A stretch of DNA of 64,000 nucleotides from Gonocerus acuteangulatus (Eukaryota; Arthropoda; Insecta; Hemiptera; Coreidae). Where the stretch lies: positions 12,805,141-12,869,140 of the forward strand of contig OX328131.1 in assembly GCA_946811695.1 (NCBI GenBank). The letters are read 5' to 3'. The position numbers were made by a program, and so were the translations under genes. Numbering within the stretch: the first letter of the stretch is position 1; every line of letters begins with the position of its first letter. Positions 1-11,280 of this stretch are shown here, piece by piece. Under the pieces are notes generated by a model that saw only the letters and a list, made by a program, of their open reading frames with translations, made no database searches and was not told the DNA's origin.

Positions 1-689
1 ATTGTATAAGAATTTAAGACATCTTTGAATAAGATTTTGACCTCTGAAGGCATAGCCAAAAAAATACTTATGATGATTGAATATTTTTACTAAAAGAATC
101 TGGTTGTTTCTCTTCTTCTTACTTGAATGAAAGTAAATTATATGTAATTAAGTAGTTATTATCTTGAAATAAGTATTTAAATTACTCTTTTCCGTTACCA
201 TTTTTGTCTTTAATCGTTTTTTTAAAACGAGAGTTTCAGAGTTTTTTTTTTGTAAATCCAAAAATAAAAAATAAAAGACGAGTCATTAATCACTTATAAC
301 AATTGACTCCATTTAATGTTGAGACTGCGTGCCGCTCGTCCACTGATGGCGTGAGAGGCTGGAGAATCTATGTCAAGGCAGTGTCTATAGGATGGTGTGT
401 AATTGCTAGCTTATTATATAGATGGTATGCCGTTGCTCGGGTTACAGCTGACGGCGAAGGTCTTAGCAACGTCAACGTTTATAGCATTGTTCTATCGCTC
501 ACTTTCTTGGTGGGGAAACTAATAGTAAAGATATAAAGCAGGTCAGTCACCTTCCAATTTGCAACCTAAGTTCCTAAGTTGGACCACAAGTCGGATCATG
601 AATGGGCTTGTTGGAAGTCTAGTTGAACAAGTCGGAAAATTTTGAGGGACGACTCGAAGGTCCGAAATCCGACTGGTGACGGAGTAAGT
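1..689. other. No gene or recognised element
   Basis: AT-rich start of the window. Short open stretches at 303-536 and 543-758 have no recognisable domain or splice context. Confidence 0.6.
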
Positions 690-1165
690 CCGTGAGGGGG
701 GAGTTGGATCAAAGTCGTCGAACTTACTTTCCTCAGTCAGTGCTTGACCTTCGGGCATATTCGGTCTGCTGTCGATACATTTTTCAGCTCGTTAGCGACG
801 TACACAGGCCTGAAAAAAAACTAGGACGAAAGTTGGATAGTAAGTCGTCCAACATCAGTCAGGGCTTCTGGCAACTTCGTTCTGATATCGATACATTTTT
901 CGGCTCGTGAGCGACGTACACAGGCCTGAAAACAGGATAGGACAAAAGTTGGATCGCTAGTTGGATAGTAAGTCGTCCAACTTCAGTCAGGGCTTCTGGC
1001 AACTTCGTTCTGATATCAATACATTTTTCGGCTCGTGAGCGACGTACACAGTCCTGAAAACAGACTAGGACTAAAGTTGGATCGCTAGTTGGATAGCAAG
1101 TCGTCCAACTTCAGTCAGAGATTCTGGCAACTTCGTTCTGATATCGATATATTTTTCGGCTAAAG
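690..1165 (+). repeat. Tandem array, about 128-bp unit, 3-4 copies
   Basis: GATATC(G/A)ATACATTTTTC recurs at 884, 1012 and 1140 (period 128), with a more diverged first unit about 116 bases earlier. Each unit carries CGACGTACACAG, AGTCGTCCAACTTCAGTCAG and CTTCTGGCAACTTCGTTCTG. The last unit is cut short at about 1160. Confidence 0.85.
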
Positions 1166-2267
1166 TTGGATAGCAAGTCGGAGCGTGAGTGGAGTCTACT
1201 ATCCAACTAGAAGTCCTACCAAGTCGTACTGCAAATCGGAACGTGAATGGCCTGCTTTAGGCTGTACATTATGGTAAATTAATTTATCCTATTTCTTTTC
1301 ATATTAACGAAAGTTTCGACTGCTCCAAAATTTTGGATCGAGACAAAAATTCATCTGCGCGTTCGGGAGTCATCCCAACTATAACAGTTACATTTTGGTT
1401 ACGTTTAGACAAGACGAAGTGTTTTCCAAGGATCTTATTTTCTCACGCATATTGAAAAGATAATGATACGCAATCGGATAAGTAAAGGAATAGTTTGGGT
1501 TCGGCCAAGATAAACGATAAACAGCCAGATTCAGGTTTGTAAAAAATATCCATATTTTGGGCGTTTTGTCAGCCTTCTTCAGCTTAAAAAAGCATTCCAC
1601 AAGCTCTCCTAACCATCATCGGCTTTCCCAGGTTCTTCACGACTGTGTAACCCCTTTTTTCTGTCCCGAGAATTAACAGGAAGAATAATCTAAATAGTAA
1701 ACAGCATATTAGATCATGGAATTATGTTATACAACTTTTTTAGCACTTTCCCCAAGCAAAGTAGCTATTGAGGTTGCACTCATGATGGAATTTAGTAGTT
1801 GCTACTGACGTGGGAACTAATATTATTCGCTTGCAATTCATATGGATGTAGTGAGTGAGAATAGGAAGCGCGTGGGAGGAGTTACGATGGTGAGGTCATC
1901 CTTGTTCCCGTCGGCGGTCTCCTGGCTAGTCGCCATAACCCCATTCAGTCACTACTTGGGGAGTTCATGTCTTTTATTTACCCATTTAATATAAGCTAAC
2001 AGATATTTTAATAACTCTTTATTTAAACGGAAAATAAAACTATAATGATATGCAAATAGTTAGCCGTCGAGTTGATAAGAAGTCTTGGAATAGTCGAGTT
2101 TCGGCTAAGAAAAACTGGATGTTTCAGCATGCTTTTAAACTACATATTATAGACCTCTACTTAACCTTGGAGAAGGTCCATCTGAGGGAAGAGGTGAAGA
2201 GGTTGTCTTGACAAGAATAAGAATAAGCCACACGAACCTGACTCATATCTAAGTAAATAACAAAGGA
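1166..2267. other. No gene; contains a fragment of the large foldback family
   Basis: At 1741-1800 the text AGCACTTTCC...AAGTAGCTATTGAGGTTG...CTCATGA matches segments inside the large palindrome at 61390-61440 and 61965-62015. Nothing else was recognised. Confidence 0.5.
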
Positions 2268-2363
2268 GCCACTTTGAATGCACCGGTTCCCGCTGATCGC
2301 CGAAGTTAAGCAACGTCGGGCGTGGCCAGAATCTGAATGGGTGGCCAATCACTTGCTGTTGGC
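2268..2363 (+). repeat. 5S rRNA-derived pseudogene or SINE head
   Basis: The stretch carries GCACCGGTTCCCG, CCGAAGTTAAGCAACGTCGG and CTGAATGGGTGGCC and closes with GCTGTTGGC, the order found in arthropod 5S rRNA including its internal promoter. At 96 bases it lacks parts of helix I/II and of helices IV-V and has substitutions in box C. It is therefore a 5S-derived repeat, not a working 5S gene. Confidence 0.75.
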
Positions 2364-3630
2364 ATTAAACAAGAGTGGCAACCTTATGAAAGCCCGGTAT
2401 TAATAACCCAATTGTTGATACGCCGTTAAACACAAATAATAATCATAATATTAACAAAGGACCCTCATTCAATGTGCGAATCCTGCCGGGTCCCTCCCAC
2501 TATCTGCCACATTTTGGAGGATTGGTCAAAGTTCAACAGATACTTCAGAGCTAAGATATAGGAACGGAAACGGCCTAAGATGACGTAGTTTCTGCAGGGG
2601 CGTTTCAAGGGAATAATTTAGGAGGGGGGGACTTGTAAACATTTTGGGGGTATATAATAACAACAATCTAGAACATGGAACAGGTTGCCAACTAAAACGC
2701 TATTACATCCAAAAATCCCCAAAGTAATCTTAATTAATTTATTCTTAAGGTTTTTATGACACTTTTTTTTCGATTACATCAAAATCACCCCCCAAATTAT
2801 TCTTGCAGTCTGCGCCAATAGCTGCATCCCAAGTTCTCGCTGTTAATAGGACAAGAGTCCAAGTGCTGTATCCTAGACTGTGCTGGTTAACATCAACAGC
2901 GGTGCTCGGGGGTCTATGGTTTCCGCTGGCAGGTCCTGCTTCCCGTCTACAATGGAATCCCATCCTGTCCAGTACTTCCATTCACTAATTTCATACATCA
3001 TTAGATCGTGTCCTTCGTGAACTAATGAATATACTAAAACCTGCTTTTGGCCTTCTTTCGACCTTTTCTCACCTCCCTTTTCAAATATTTACTATTCAAT
3101 CTTTTTGAATTTCTAAGTAAACAACTTAATTCTTATTTGCGAATACATATATATTTTACACTTACTAGCAGCTTTTGAGGTTTCAATTATCAAAAAATGT
3201 TTCACAAATATCTTCAAACCTTCATCCTCAATATGAAATATCTTCAAACGTACGAACATCCTCGGCGACAGCCCAGTCCGGGCTTCTGCTTGACGCTTCC
3301 TATCGCGCCGCATCCCTGCCAACCTCATCAAACCATCTTGTCTTTGATCATTCTTTCTTTTTTCTTTTCCTCCTCCAAAATTTATTTCATCATATTTTTT
3401 GGGATGCTGACTTCCCTCATCCTTTGCACATGACTTTCCCATCGAAGCCTGCTAATCTTTTTGAAGTTTATGGAACAACTCCATATTTTAGCTCTCGGTT
3501 GTATATTATCCTCCAGGTGCCTTTTTCAGTTATAGGCCCATAAATCCTTCTCAGTATATTCCTTTCGAAGACAACGATCTTCTGCTCATCCGGTTTCTTC
3601 ATGTAGGCTTGAAGAGGGTTTTCTAGAGGT
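2364..3630. other. No gene; dispersed repeat fragments
   Basis: 2559-2720 (CTAAGATGACG, a G-run, CCAACTAAAACGCTATT) recurs at 59003-59410. The rest, including open stretches at 2754-2981 and 3113-3543, shows no family I recognise. Confidence 0.5.
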
Positions 3631-3652
3631 ACCGAAAATGACTTCCGTTAAA

Positions 3653-3747
<95 letters not shown>

Positions 3748-4110
3748 GAGATTTCTCACTTCCACAGGCCACAGTTCTTGATTTTTTTTTTGCCCTGAAA
3801 GTTGGTATGTAGCCTTCCCAATAACAAACGGTTGTACGAGCTCGTTAACAGCAAAATCCGTCTATATTATGAGGGGCATTACTTCGAACCTAAATAACAA
3901 ATTTGCCCTTAGCGGATATAATTTTTTTTATATATATATTTCGACGAAACTCGAAAGACGCCATGGGTATCTTAAAGAGAAAAATTTATTTTAAAAATAA
4001 ACCTAGTCCTTTTGGAGTTTCCCAGAATCAAATTATGAATTTGCCCGTAACGGCCGTTATTTTCACTTCTTACCTTCTTAACTTGGTAAGTATTATTCCC
4101 AACAAATGAG
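3631..4110. repeat. Partial copy of the large foldback family, with (CT)n(TA)n
   Basis: ACCGAAAATGAC..CCGTTAAAAT next to a (CT)n(TA)n tract (3653-3739), then a GTTGGTATGTAGC...CGAGCTCGTTAACAGC segment, reproduces in order the sequence around the AT tract of the palindrome arm at 62060-62265. This copy is single-armed and diverged. Confidence 0.65.
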
Positions 4111-4184
4111 GAACATGTGTTGCAAAAAAACGAAATCGATAAATTAGATATTGGGGTTACTCCGGAACAAAATAAAATAAAAAT

Positions 4185-4395
4185 TAATAGCGGAGATGGA
4201 GATAGTTAGCCGTTGCAGTGATACGAAGACAGGGGACGGTTGGGATTCGGTTACGCTCATTTCTGACTGTTTTTTTACTTATAAGTTGTATATATTTTTT
4301 AGCTGAAGAAGGCTGCCAACGTGCAGCCGAAACGTCCAATGCAGATTTCTTCCTGAAGGTCTGACGTTTTTTCCTCCTCCCGGCCATCCCTTGTC
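4185..4395 (+). mobile_element. Penelope-like terminus with hammerhead-like core
   Basis: It starts GGAGATGGAGATAGTTAGCC, has TTGGGATTCGG, and carries CTGAAGA (4303-4309), stem II GGCTGC/GCAGCC and GAAACGTCC (GAAA at 4329-4332). It belongs to the dispersed family described under findings. The Penelope assignment is an inference. Confidence 0.55.
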
Positions 4396-5125
4396 TTCAT
4401 TAAAATTAATAATTGATTCAGCTGTTCATAATGAAATACCAAAACATGTTTATTTTATATTTATACAGGTTATTTCAAGAAAGTTATTCAGGAATGCAGC
4501 GTACGCAACCACTTTCTGAGGAATGTAAATGAATGAATTCAATTTATTCTGGGACATTTTAGTCCCTTAACAATTACAGTTAAATTTAAATAATTTAATT
4601 CAATTTAACTTCAAATATTTTCCCCAAATTCTCTAAAAGATATGATATTTTTCTCATGATGTGTTGATATTTAATATTTTACTATCTTCTATAGTATTTT
4701 AATGTTTGCTTAACAAGAAGCGGAATAAAAAATTGCTGTATTGTTGATAGAATATTGAAGTGGCTTCTGTGCTGTAGAGTTGAGTGTTGAATTGATGTGA
4801 TAAGAGTGAAATAAACACGATAAGCCCCTCGGTTCTCGATGAATATGGAACAGTATTTAAATTTCCCTCAACAGACATGTCCATTCTACCGTGAAGTTCT
4901 CTCGACAGAATATCGCCAAGCTGAATAAACGTGGATTGTTTGAAATAGCTTAGTTAGGTTAGTGTCCTTTTTGCAGTCAGTCACCTTTTAGCGAGTTTCC
5001 GCCGTCTAGTGGAAACCCGCTTATGGAGTCGACTCGCTTATGCCGAGAAAAGTACCCTTTTCCGGACAATATTGCAGATTAAAGAGGAGCATCACCGCTG
5101 GGAGAGAAGCTGTATCCCAAACCGA

Positions 5126-5179
<54 letters not shown>

Positions 5180-5180
5180 C

Positions 5181-5228
<48 letters not shown>

Positions 5229-5985
5229 GGCCACATCCAAGGACACAGTTTCTCTTAGCCGACTCCCGACCATTCGTTGATTCCTATAACTTTAACAGCT
5301 AAATATCTTCATATCATTATAAATACATATTAGTTATCTACAGACATGCGTGCGCGCACCAGAAAGGGGAAACGGAGAGAAAACGGACATAACAAGTCCT
5401 CAACAGAACCCCCTCTTATAACACACAATCTACCTAACGCTCATCGAGATGATATAAATGATAGAATATTTAGAATAGAAAATATATTTCAGATTGGCTG
5501 GCTGGGGCTCACGTGACCGCCAGCACTGGTAAGCAGCGCTAAAAAGTTAAAACATGTTCAACTTCTGACTTTGGCTGGTAATCACCCGCCGCTGGTTCCG
5601 GGTCAGACTAGGCTGCTTCCTGGCAATTCACCAGCTGCTGGCTAGTAGCGGCTGGTAGGCAGCCTAGTCTGACCGCGGCTTAACGCCCATCGAGATGAGG
5701 GCATCCCCGTCAGACCCCTTCTCGCGAGACTCTCGTCAAGAGGTTCTACTACTCACTGCTCCCGCCCAGAGGTAGAGTGCTACGAGTCTCGATATTTGTT
5801 CAGAATGCCTCCTGATTCTAGTCACTCTACTGCAGTGCATTAAGACCACTACGCTGCATAAGGCGGCCACAACGTGGTTCCTGCAACCAAAACCAACCGT
5901 AGTACCATTTTGGGACCCACAGTTCAAACTCCATGAGCCCCTAAGCATCAGAATGGTTACTGGCCCGGAGTTCAAAACACACCAA
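4396..5985. other. No gene; TA microsatellite and a hairpin
   Basis: 5131-5224 is (TA)n interrupted once. 5601-5616 (GGTCAGACTAGGCTGC) and 5659-5674 are exact inverted repeats with a short loop, likely a small MITE. Nothing else was recognised. Confidence 0.55.
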
Positions 5986-6640
5986 GAACCTAATCATCAT
6001 GAAAAAAACATATCGTCTTAAATTCTTTAAATTCTTAGAATGAAAAAGTAAATAGGTACAATAATTGATTTTAATAGTAATTAGTAACGTTAATTGATTT
6101 TACAAAGAAATAAGAAACTACATACCAATGACAAATATAGTAGCTAATAGTAACATTAATTAATTTTACAAAGAAATAAGATACTACATACCAATAGAAA
6201 TGCCGAGCGGCAGAGGAAGACCAAGGTTGGCAATTAAGTAACCATTGCAGAGTGTCTAAGGAGAAAAGGAATCTACTGGGGTATAAGTAAGTCAGTGTAG
6301 TTTCTTATTTCTTTGTAAAATCAATTAACGTTACTAATTACTATTAAAATCAATTATTGTACCTATTTACTTTTTCATTCTAAGAATTTAAGACGATATG
6401 TTCTTTTATAAGTTAATTGTATCTATAGCTCTGTTACCTATCACAATCATAATTTTTTTTTGTTTTTGTATTAATTTCTTTTTTTTTGTCACTTTAGCTG
6501 ACGAAGGCTACCAATGAGTAGCCGAAACGTCCGAAATATGGATTTTTTAAAACAAAATCATATTGAGGTTTATTTAGCCGAATCCCAACCATTCCATCTT
6601 TACTTATCACCTCGACGGCTAACTATCTAATCATCATGAT
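5986..6640 (+). mobile_element. Inverted hammerhead-like element (left arm truncated)
   Basis: The arms around 6001-6125 and 6295-6405 are inverted copies (ATTGATTTTAATAGTAATTA and others). The right arm runs on to CTGACGA (6498-6504), stem II GGCTAC/GTAGCC, GAAACGTCC (6524) and the terminal CGACGGCTAACTATCTAATC. The left arm lacks the core. The inner part has GGCAGAGGAAGACCAAGGTTG, shared with 60350 and 14360. Confidence 0.65.
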
Positions 6641-8297
6641 TAATTGTTTAGCAATCCAAATAAGCATTGTATTAAAATACGTTATAGGCGCAGAGTAAAA
6701 AAAAAAAAAAACACTATACGGTTTCATTGCCATTATTTCTTCCCTTCAGGTTCACCTTTAGGCTCCTCCCAAAAGGCAATGTGTTATAAATATGAAAATC
6801 TTTCATCCTCAACTTGGGGAGAAGAACCTTCCACTTGCAGAGCCAGGAGAGTTTGAACTCGGAAAGAAGTGTTTGGACTGAATAGTTTTGAGCAGACCTT
6901 GAATTGCCCAGCCGAGAGCTATTATCACAACGACTTACTAATTGTGGTTTTGTATTTTTACAACTTCCTCTCGACTCATTCCCACTGCCACATGGTTGAA
7001 TAGGCAAACCAATGCTCTTCTCGCTCCTATACAGAACCTTATCCAAGACAAAACTGTTTAAAATTGGTAGCTTTATCACAAAAGTCGATCGCAATGCCCC
7101 ACGATCAAGCCGACACCTATTTCATTCCATAATATCTTTTCATTACCCATTTGATTTGGGTTTTCATTTTTGGGGTATTTCACTTTTGGGATTAGAGGAA
7201 GTTTAAAAAAAAAAATTACTGACAAACGAAGAGTTTCGGACTTTTCGGATATTTTTTTTTTTAAATAACCCGAAAACTGTTCCGAAATGTGGTAAGTGGA
7301 ATGTCTCCTCCGGAATCCTAATATATTTAGAAGCACCACAATCGAAGAAAACATGGCTTGCAATTTTCTGCATCGTTCTATTCAATACAAATGCTAGGAT
7401 TTCCTTTTCTGTTTTACAAATCGAACCACCTTTAGGTTATAGAATGGTAAGATTACGCATTGGAATTTTGGACTGTTGGCAGCACTGCAGGGAAATTAAA
7501 TTTTTGCGTTTTAGCTCTTCTACTACACTAGGGGCCACGTTGCCATCGGCTGATCTCAATTTCCCCTGGATTTTATGAGGTAAAACATACCTTTAGTACT
7601 TTTTTGTATGTAATTTATAACTTCAAGCGTAAAAGTTTTAATACGCAATAAGCTACAAATTGCTTATGAAGGCACAGGGCCTTTTTTTTTGCGAAAACTG
7701 CTAGGACGCCCTCTTTAAACACCCATGTGCGTACTCTTAACCTCCAAGTAGGCCAAGTGTACGCAGATGACTTTTTTGGCTGAAAGAATTCTCATTGGCC
7801 TGGGTGCTCATAAAAAACCACCAAACCTTATATAATTAGTTCTGAACTTAATAAATAAGATTAGGTCAAAGTTTGAGATACCTATGTATCTTTTATAAAT
7901 CCTAAGAAATAACCCGAAATCCAGTAGGTGTATACTCTTCCCCTCTCTTCCCCTATGTATTATATATAAATGCACTAAGATAAAGCAATTGCTGCAAAAT
8001 CAGAGAGGAGTCACGCTAAAAATGAAAATTTTTTATTTTCCCGCTTTGAAATATACCGACATAAACACTGCAACTTCTTGCATCTCCTTGACCTAATTCT
8101 GAATATCTCTCACTCGTGGATAGCTCTCAGACACCTGTAATACACCACTCTCCTGCTGTCTTAATTATAATATAGACATTAATTAATGCCAAGTTTAATG
8201 GCATGCATCTCGCGGTCTTAGTATGTAGTAGCAATACTAAAGTCCTCACCACGTTGGAATGTTGATTAAAAATAAATTATTATTAAATATTTTTTAG
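6641..8297. other. No gene recognised
   Basis: 7235-7350 (GGATAT...CCGAAATGTGGTAAGTGGAA) is a diverged relative of the repeat at 18120-18240 and 58650-58740. The remainder is AT-rich sequence without identifiable features. Confidence 0.5.
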
Positions 8298-8530
8298 GTG
8301 AGATTGGTTCAGTGGTGGTGCACTTGACACATGTTCTGGGGGACCTCAGCTCAAAACGCTGGTGCGCACTAAATATTTTATAGTGTAATCTTTCGGGCGT
8401 CGAGTCGGGGTCCCAGACCTTCTCTGGAAAGGGAAAAATCAGGCGGCCGGAGCTTAGTACTGACCAAACAAGGTCTCTAGTGTGCCGATTGGCCCTTGTG
8501 GCCGGTTATGGAACTGATTTTGATTTTGAT
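8298..8530 (+). repeat. tRNA-headed SINE (family B), diverged copy
   Basis: It begins with a tRNA-like head (GGTTCAGTGGTGGTGCACTTG) and continues GCGCACTAAA, CAGGCGGCCGGAGCTTAGTA and CTAGTGTGCCG, the body shared with copies at 23031, 35289 and 41407. Confidence 0.75.
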
Positions 8531-8695
8531 CCTCCGTATTTCCGGCGAATGTTATCGGATTACTCTATAGTCTTTTACTCCTTCACAAAGAGATATTTAT
8601 TCCAATATACCAGTAATAACGCACATAAATGAGATAAAAAATAAAGAAACGAATAGGGAGAAACATCCCAAAATAATCCAAAGAAAACAAAACAA

Positions 8696-8753
<58 letters not shown>

Positions 8754-9108
8754 TATTTAAACATGTTTCTTCCCTGGGTATAGGAAGGAAACCCCTTACG
8801 GACATGATCTTACGAGAAATGTCGACGCTTCGTAGCCCATAAAGGTCACGAAAAACCATCATTTCAATTTACATATTCTGGCATGTAGAAAAATGGTCCA
8901 ATTTTAATGAAATTTGATAATAACTCAGATTTTCTAAAATAAAAGGTCAAATGCGTTAACAAACAAAATTCGTTCCAAGAAACCACTGGTTGGATTTGGC
9001 GTAGAACAACAAGCAGAATTTTGGAAAAATCAATATTTTGAACATAAACATGTAAGTTGAAGTTGAGGGTGGGGAAGGATCAATGGATTCTTCAAGTATA
9101 CTGGCAGA
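8531..9108. other. No gene; 50-base poly(A) tract
   Basis: 8701-8750 is an almost pure A run. Its flanks do not match the SINE families here, so I cannot assign it to a retroposon. Confidence 0.5.
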
Positions 9109-9265
9109 AGTTGCTCCCCAAAATTGTTTAAAACATTAACTTATATTCGGGACGCTTTGAACGTGTCTAGGTTCATCATAAGTTGCCTGATGATGGACCT
9201 GAACTGGTTCGAAACGTGGCAAATACAAGTTAATGCTTTGAACAATTTTGTGGAGCAACTCTTGC
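9109..9265 (+). repeat. Short inverted repeat enclosing a CTGATGA/GAAAC hammerhead-like core
   Basis: GCTCCCCAAAATTGTTTAAA at 9111 is mirrored at about 9231-9256. Between lie CTGATGA (9187-9193), GGACC, a six-base loop, GGTTC and GAAACGTGG (9211). GGACC/GGTTC pair with one G-U. The would-be cleavage triplet is GTG, which the NUH rule excludes, so this copy is probably inactive. Confidence 0.5.
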
Positions 9266-9866
9266 TAGTTACTTCAAGAATATTTTGAACGTTCCGGCAC
9301 GCTCTTTGGCAGCGTTCTTCAGCGATGAATGCCTACGTGGTGGAGGAAGACCGAATTCAAAATTTGGACGATAAACTTCATATAGAAGCAGCTTCGGGTT
9401 AATTATAAACCAGACCTGACGTCTGCAGTTTGGACGCACTATAGAAACGAGGTTTCCAAATGCTGCCGAGAAGGAGAAAGGCAGGCTTGTGGAGAGGTCG
9501 TGCTGATTGTTTCTTCGGACAATAGATTCTAGAAAGTGTGGGTGTTTTGGGTCCGGCGCTATTTGCACATGAGATCAAAGGAAGCCGGTGGAGGTGCTGT
9601 GGGAAGTTCTCCCGTCAAGATCATGAGCTAGTTCGTGCTCCTTCGGGAATCACTCAATGCGGGAATTAACTCGCTAATTTATTGAAAGGTGTCAGGCTTT
9701 TGATTGCACTCAACCCGAGTTTGGAGGATGCATTCTTATTCTGGACCAGGGCAATGCTCAGGAGATTTTCTACATAGTACATTAACTCATTCGAAAAAGA
9801 AATGTTACCTCTTTGGCATTATAGTGTTTTAGTTTCAAATATCACTTGTAAGTCAGGGCTATTTTA
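9266..9866. other. No intact gene; decayed hammerhead-like element on the minus strand
   Basis: The minus strand of 9285-9325 reads GCTGAAGAACGCTGCC and GGAACGTTC, a mutated core of the same family. The adjoining open stretch on the minus strand (9269-9568) has no recognised domain. Confidence 0.4.
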
Positions 9867-10625
9867 TTGGGTTGGTGCAAAAAAAGGCAGATTATGAATA
9901 TTCATTTTGTTTACGCAAGAACTGGTCAAGTAAACAAATATAATCTAAAGTCTGGCTAATGGATTATAAACAATGGTTATTAATGTTGTTCTTCCTCATA
10001 GATTAGTTTATTTTGTGTTACATTCTCGGTGGGTTCTCCACAGGGTCTAAACAATATTTTCGTCATGGAACAAGTGCGGCTCATACGGTTAGTCAGATCA
10101 ATGTTGTTTGGGGGCGAATGACGCATCAGTAGATGTACAGTGCAGAAATGGTTCCAAAGTTTTTGTCTTCGGGAAATTGATTTCGAAGACAATGAAGGTT
10201 GCGTTATGCCTTCTGTTGTTGATCACGACTGAGTGCTTGGTAGAAGAAAACCCTCGCAAAACTACTCGGGACATTGTGAGAGAAGTTGGTGTTGACCACT
10301 CAACAGTTGTTCGCCACTTGGAACGAATTGATCATATCGTCCCTACCACATCAAACTATGACATATGGAAATCGTAGCAAAGTAGAGAATAAACATATTC
10401 TATCCATTCGCGAAGTAATATATTGTGAAATGGTCTTATTTGATACTTTATTTGAAGCCTTAATGGCTATTGTAAAGGAGTTAGAGTTGTGACAATTTGC
10501 GACAAGCCGAATCGTCCACAATCCAAGAAAAAAGACTCGAATCTGAAAAACGAGATTTTGCATATTCGATAGTTTGACATGGTAGGTACGATTTAAAACC
10601 CTGTATTATTTTTGCACTAAGCCAA
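9867..10625 (+). mobile_element. Internally deleted mariner element
   Basis: It starts TTGGGTTGGTGCAAAA after a TA and ends with the matching inverted TTTGCACTAAGCCAA before TA (10626-10627), giving mariner-type termini and TA duplication. At 759 bp it is about 500 bp shorter than a full element. It keeps part of the paired helix-turn-helix region of the transposase (ENPRKTTRDIVREVGVDHST at about 10240-10300), but the DDE catalytic domain is absent. Confidence 0.8.
10228..10340 (+). pseudogene. mariner transposase helix-turn-helix fragment
   Basis: The frame reads ENPRKTTRDIVREVGVDHST followed by VVRHLERI, the typical second HTH of mariner transposases. No start codon in context and no catalytic domain follow, so it cannot make a working transposase. 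Confidence 0.75.
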
Positions 10626-10749
10626 TACAATCTCAAAACACAAAACCGTAAAGTTTTAAGTATCATTAGCCTTGTTAATCCAAATTATTTAATTTGATCG
10701 TCCATTTATATGTCTTACTGATTTTTTGGACACCTTTCTTCGAGAGGTC

Positions 10750-11015
10750 TACAATTGCACGTTTTGGTTTGCTCTTTGGCAGCATGCTTCATCAATAAAT
10801 GCCTGAGAATAAAGAAAGACACATATCTACCTTATTAATATTGAACTTGTACCTTCGGAGTGTTCTTGGCGTTTATTGCTGAAGAAGGCCTCTCAAGCCA
10901 AGAGCTTGACGAAACGTCCAAAAATCAATTTTCCGAAATTCTGCTTGATTTCTCAGCCGAAACCCAACTATGCCTTCGTTTTATCACCGACGCATAACTA
11001 CTTACATCGCATTAT
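10750..11015 (+). mobile_element. Hammerhead-like element, diverged copy
   Basis: CTGAAGA at 10879-10885 and GAAACGTCC at 10911 flank an altered stem II region. AGCCGAAACCCAACTATGCC and GCATAACTACTTACATCG follow, as in related copies. Stem II pairs only partly here. Confidence 0.45.
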
Positions 11016-11280
11016 TATAAAATCTTTACTGCGCGCCCGAGTTTTGGACTCAGGTTCTCCTCGACGTGAGTGCTCCACCCGTGACAATCTCGTCCCCACC
11101 TCCTAGACGGAGATTAGATTTGTCGACAAGTCTAATATTAGAATATAAGTCATTGGGGAACTGCATATGTGTAATATAAGTCTAAGCACGTGATGACTCC
11201 GAGAATAGATGTAGGGGAGGAGGAGAAATAAATAAATGTGGTTTCCATCTAGGAATTGGCATAATCTCTATCCACACCAA
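11016..11280. other. No gene recognised
   Basis: Unique-looking sequence leading into the minisatellite. An ATG at 11236 is in frame with the array but has no splice or leader evidence. Confidence 0.5.

Noticed and set aside
5009..5302. Open frames through the TA tract encoding alternating Ile-Tyr
   Set aside because: Pure dinucleotide translation; the same happens at 61922-62221.
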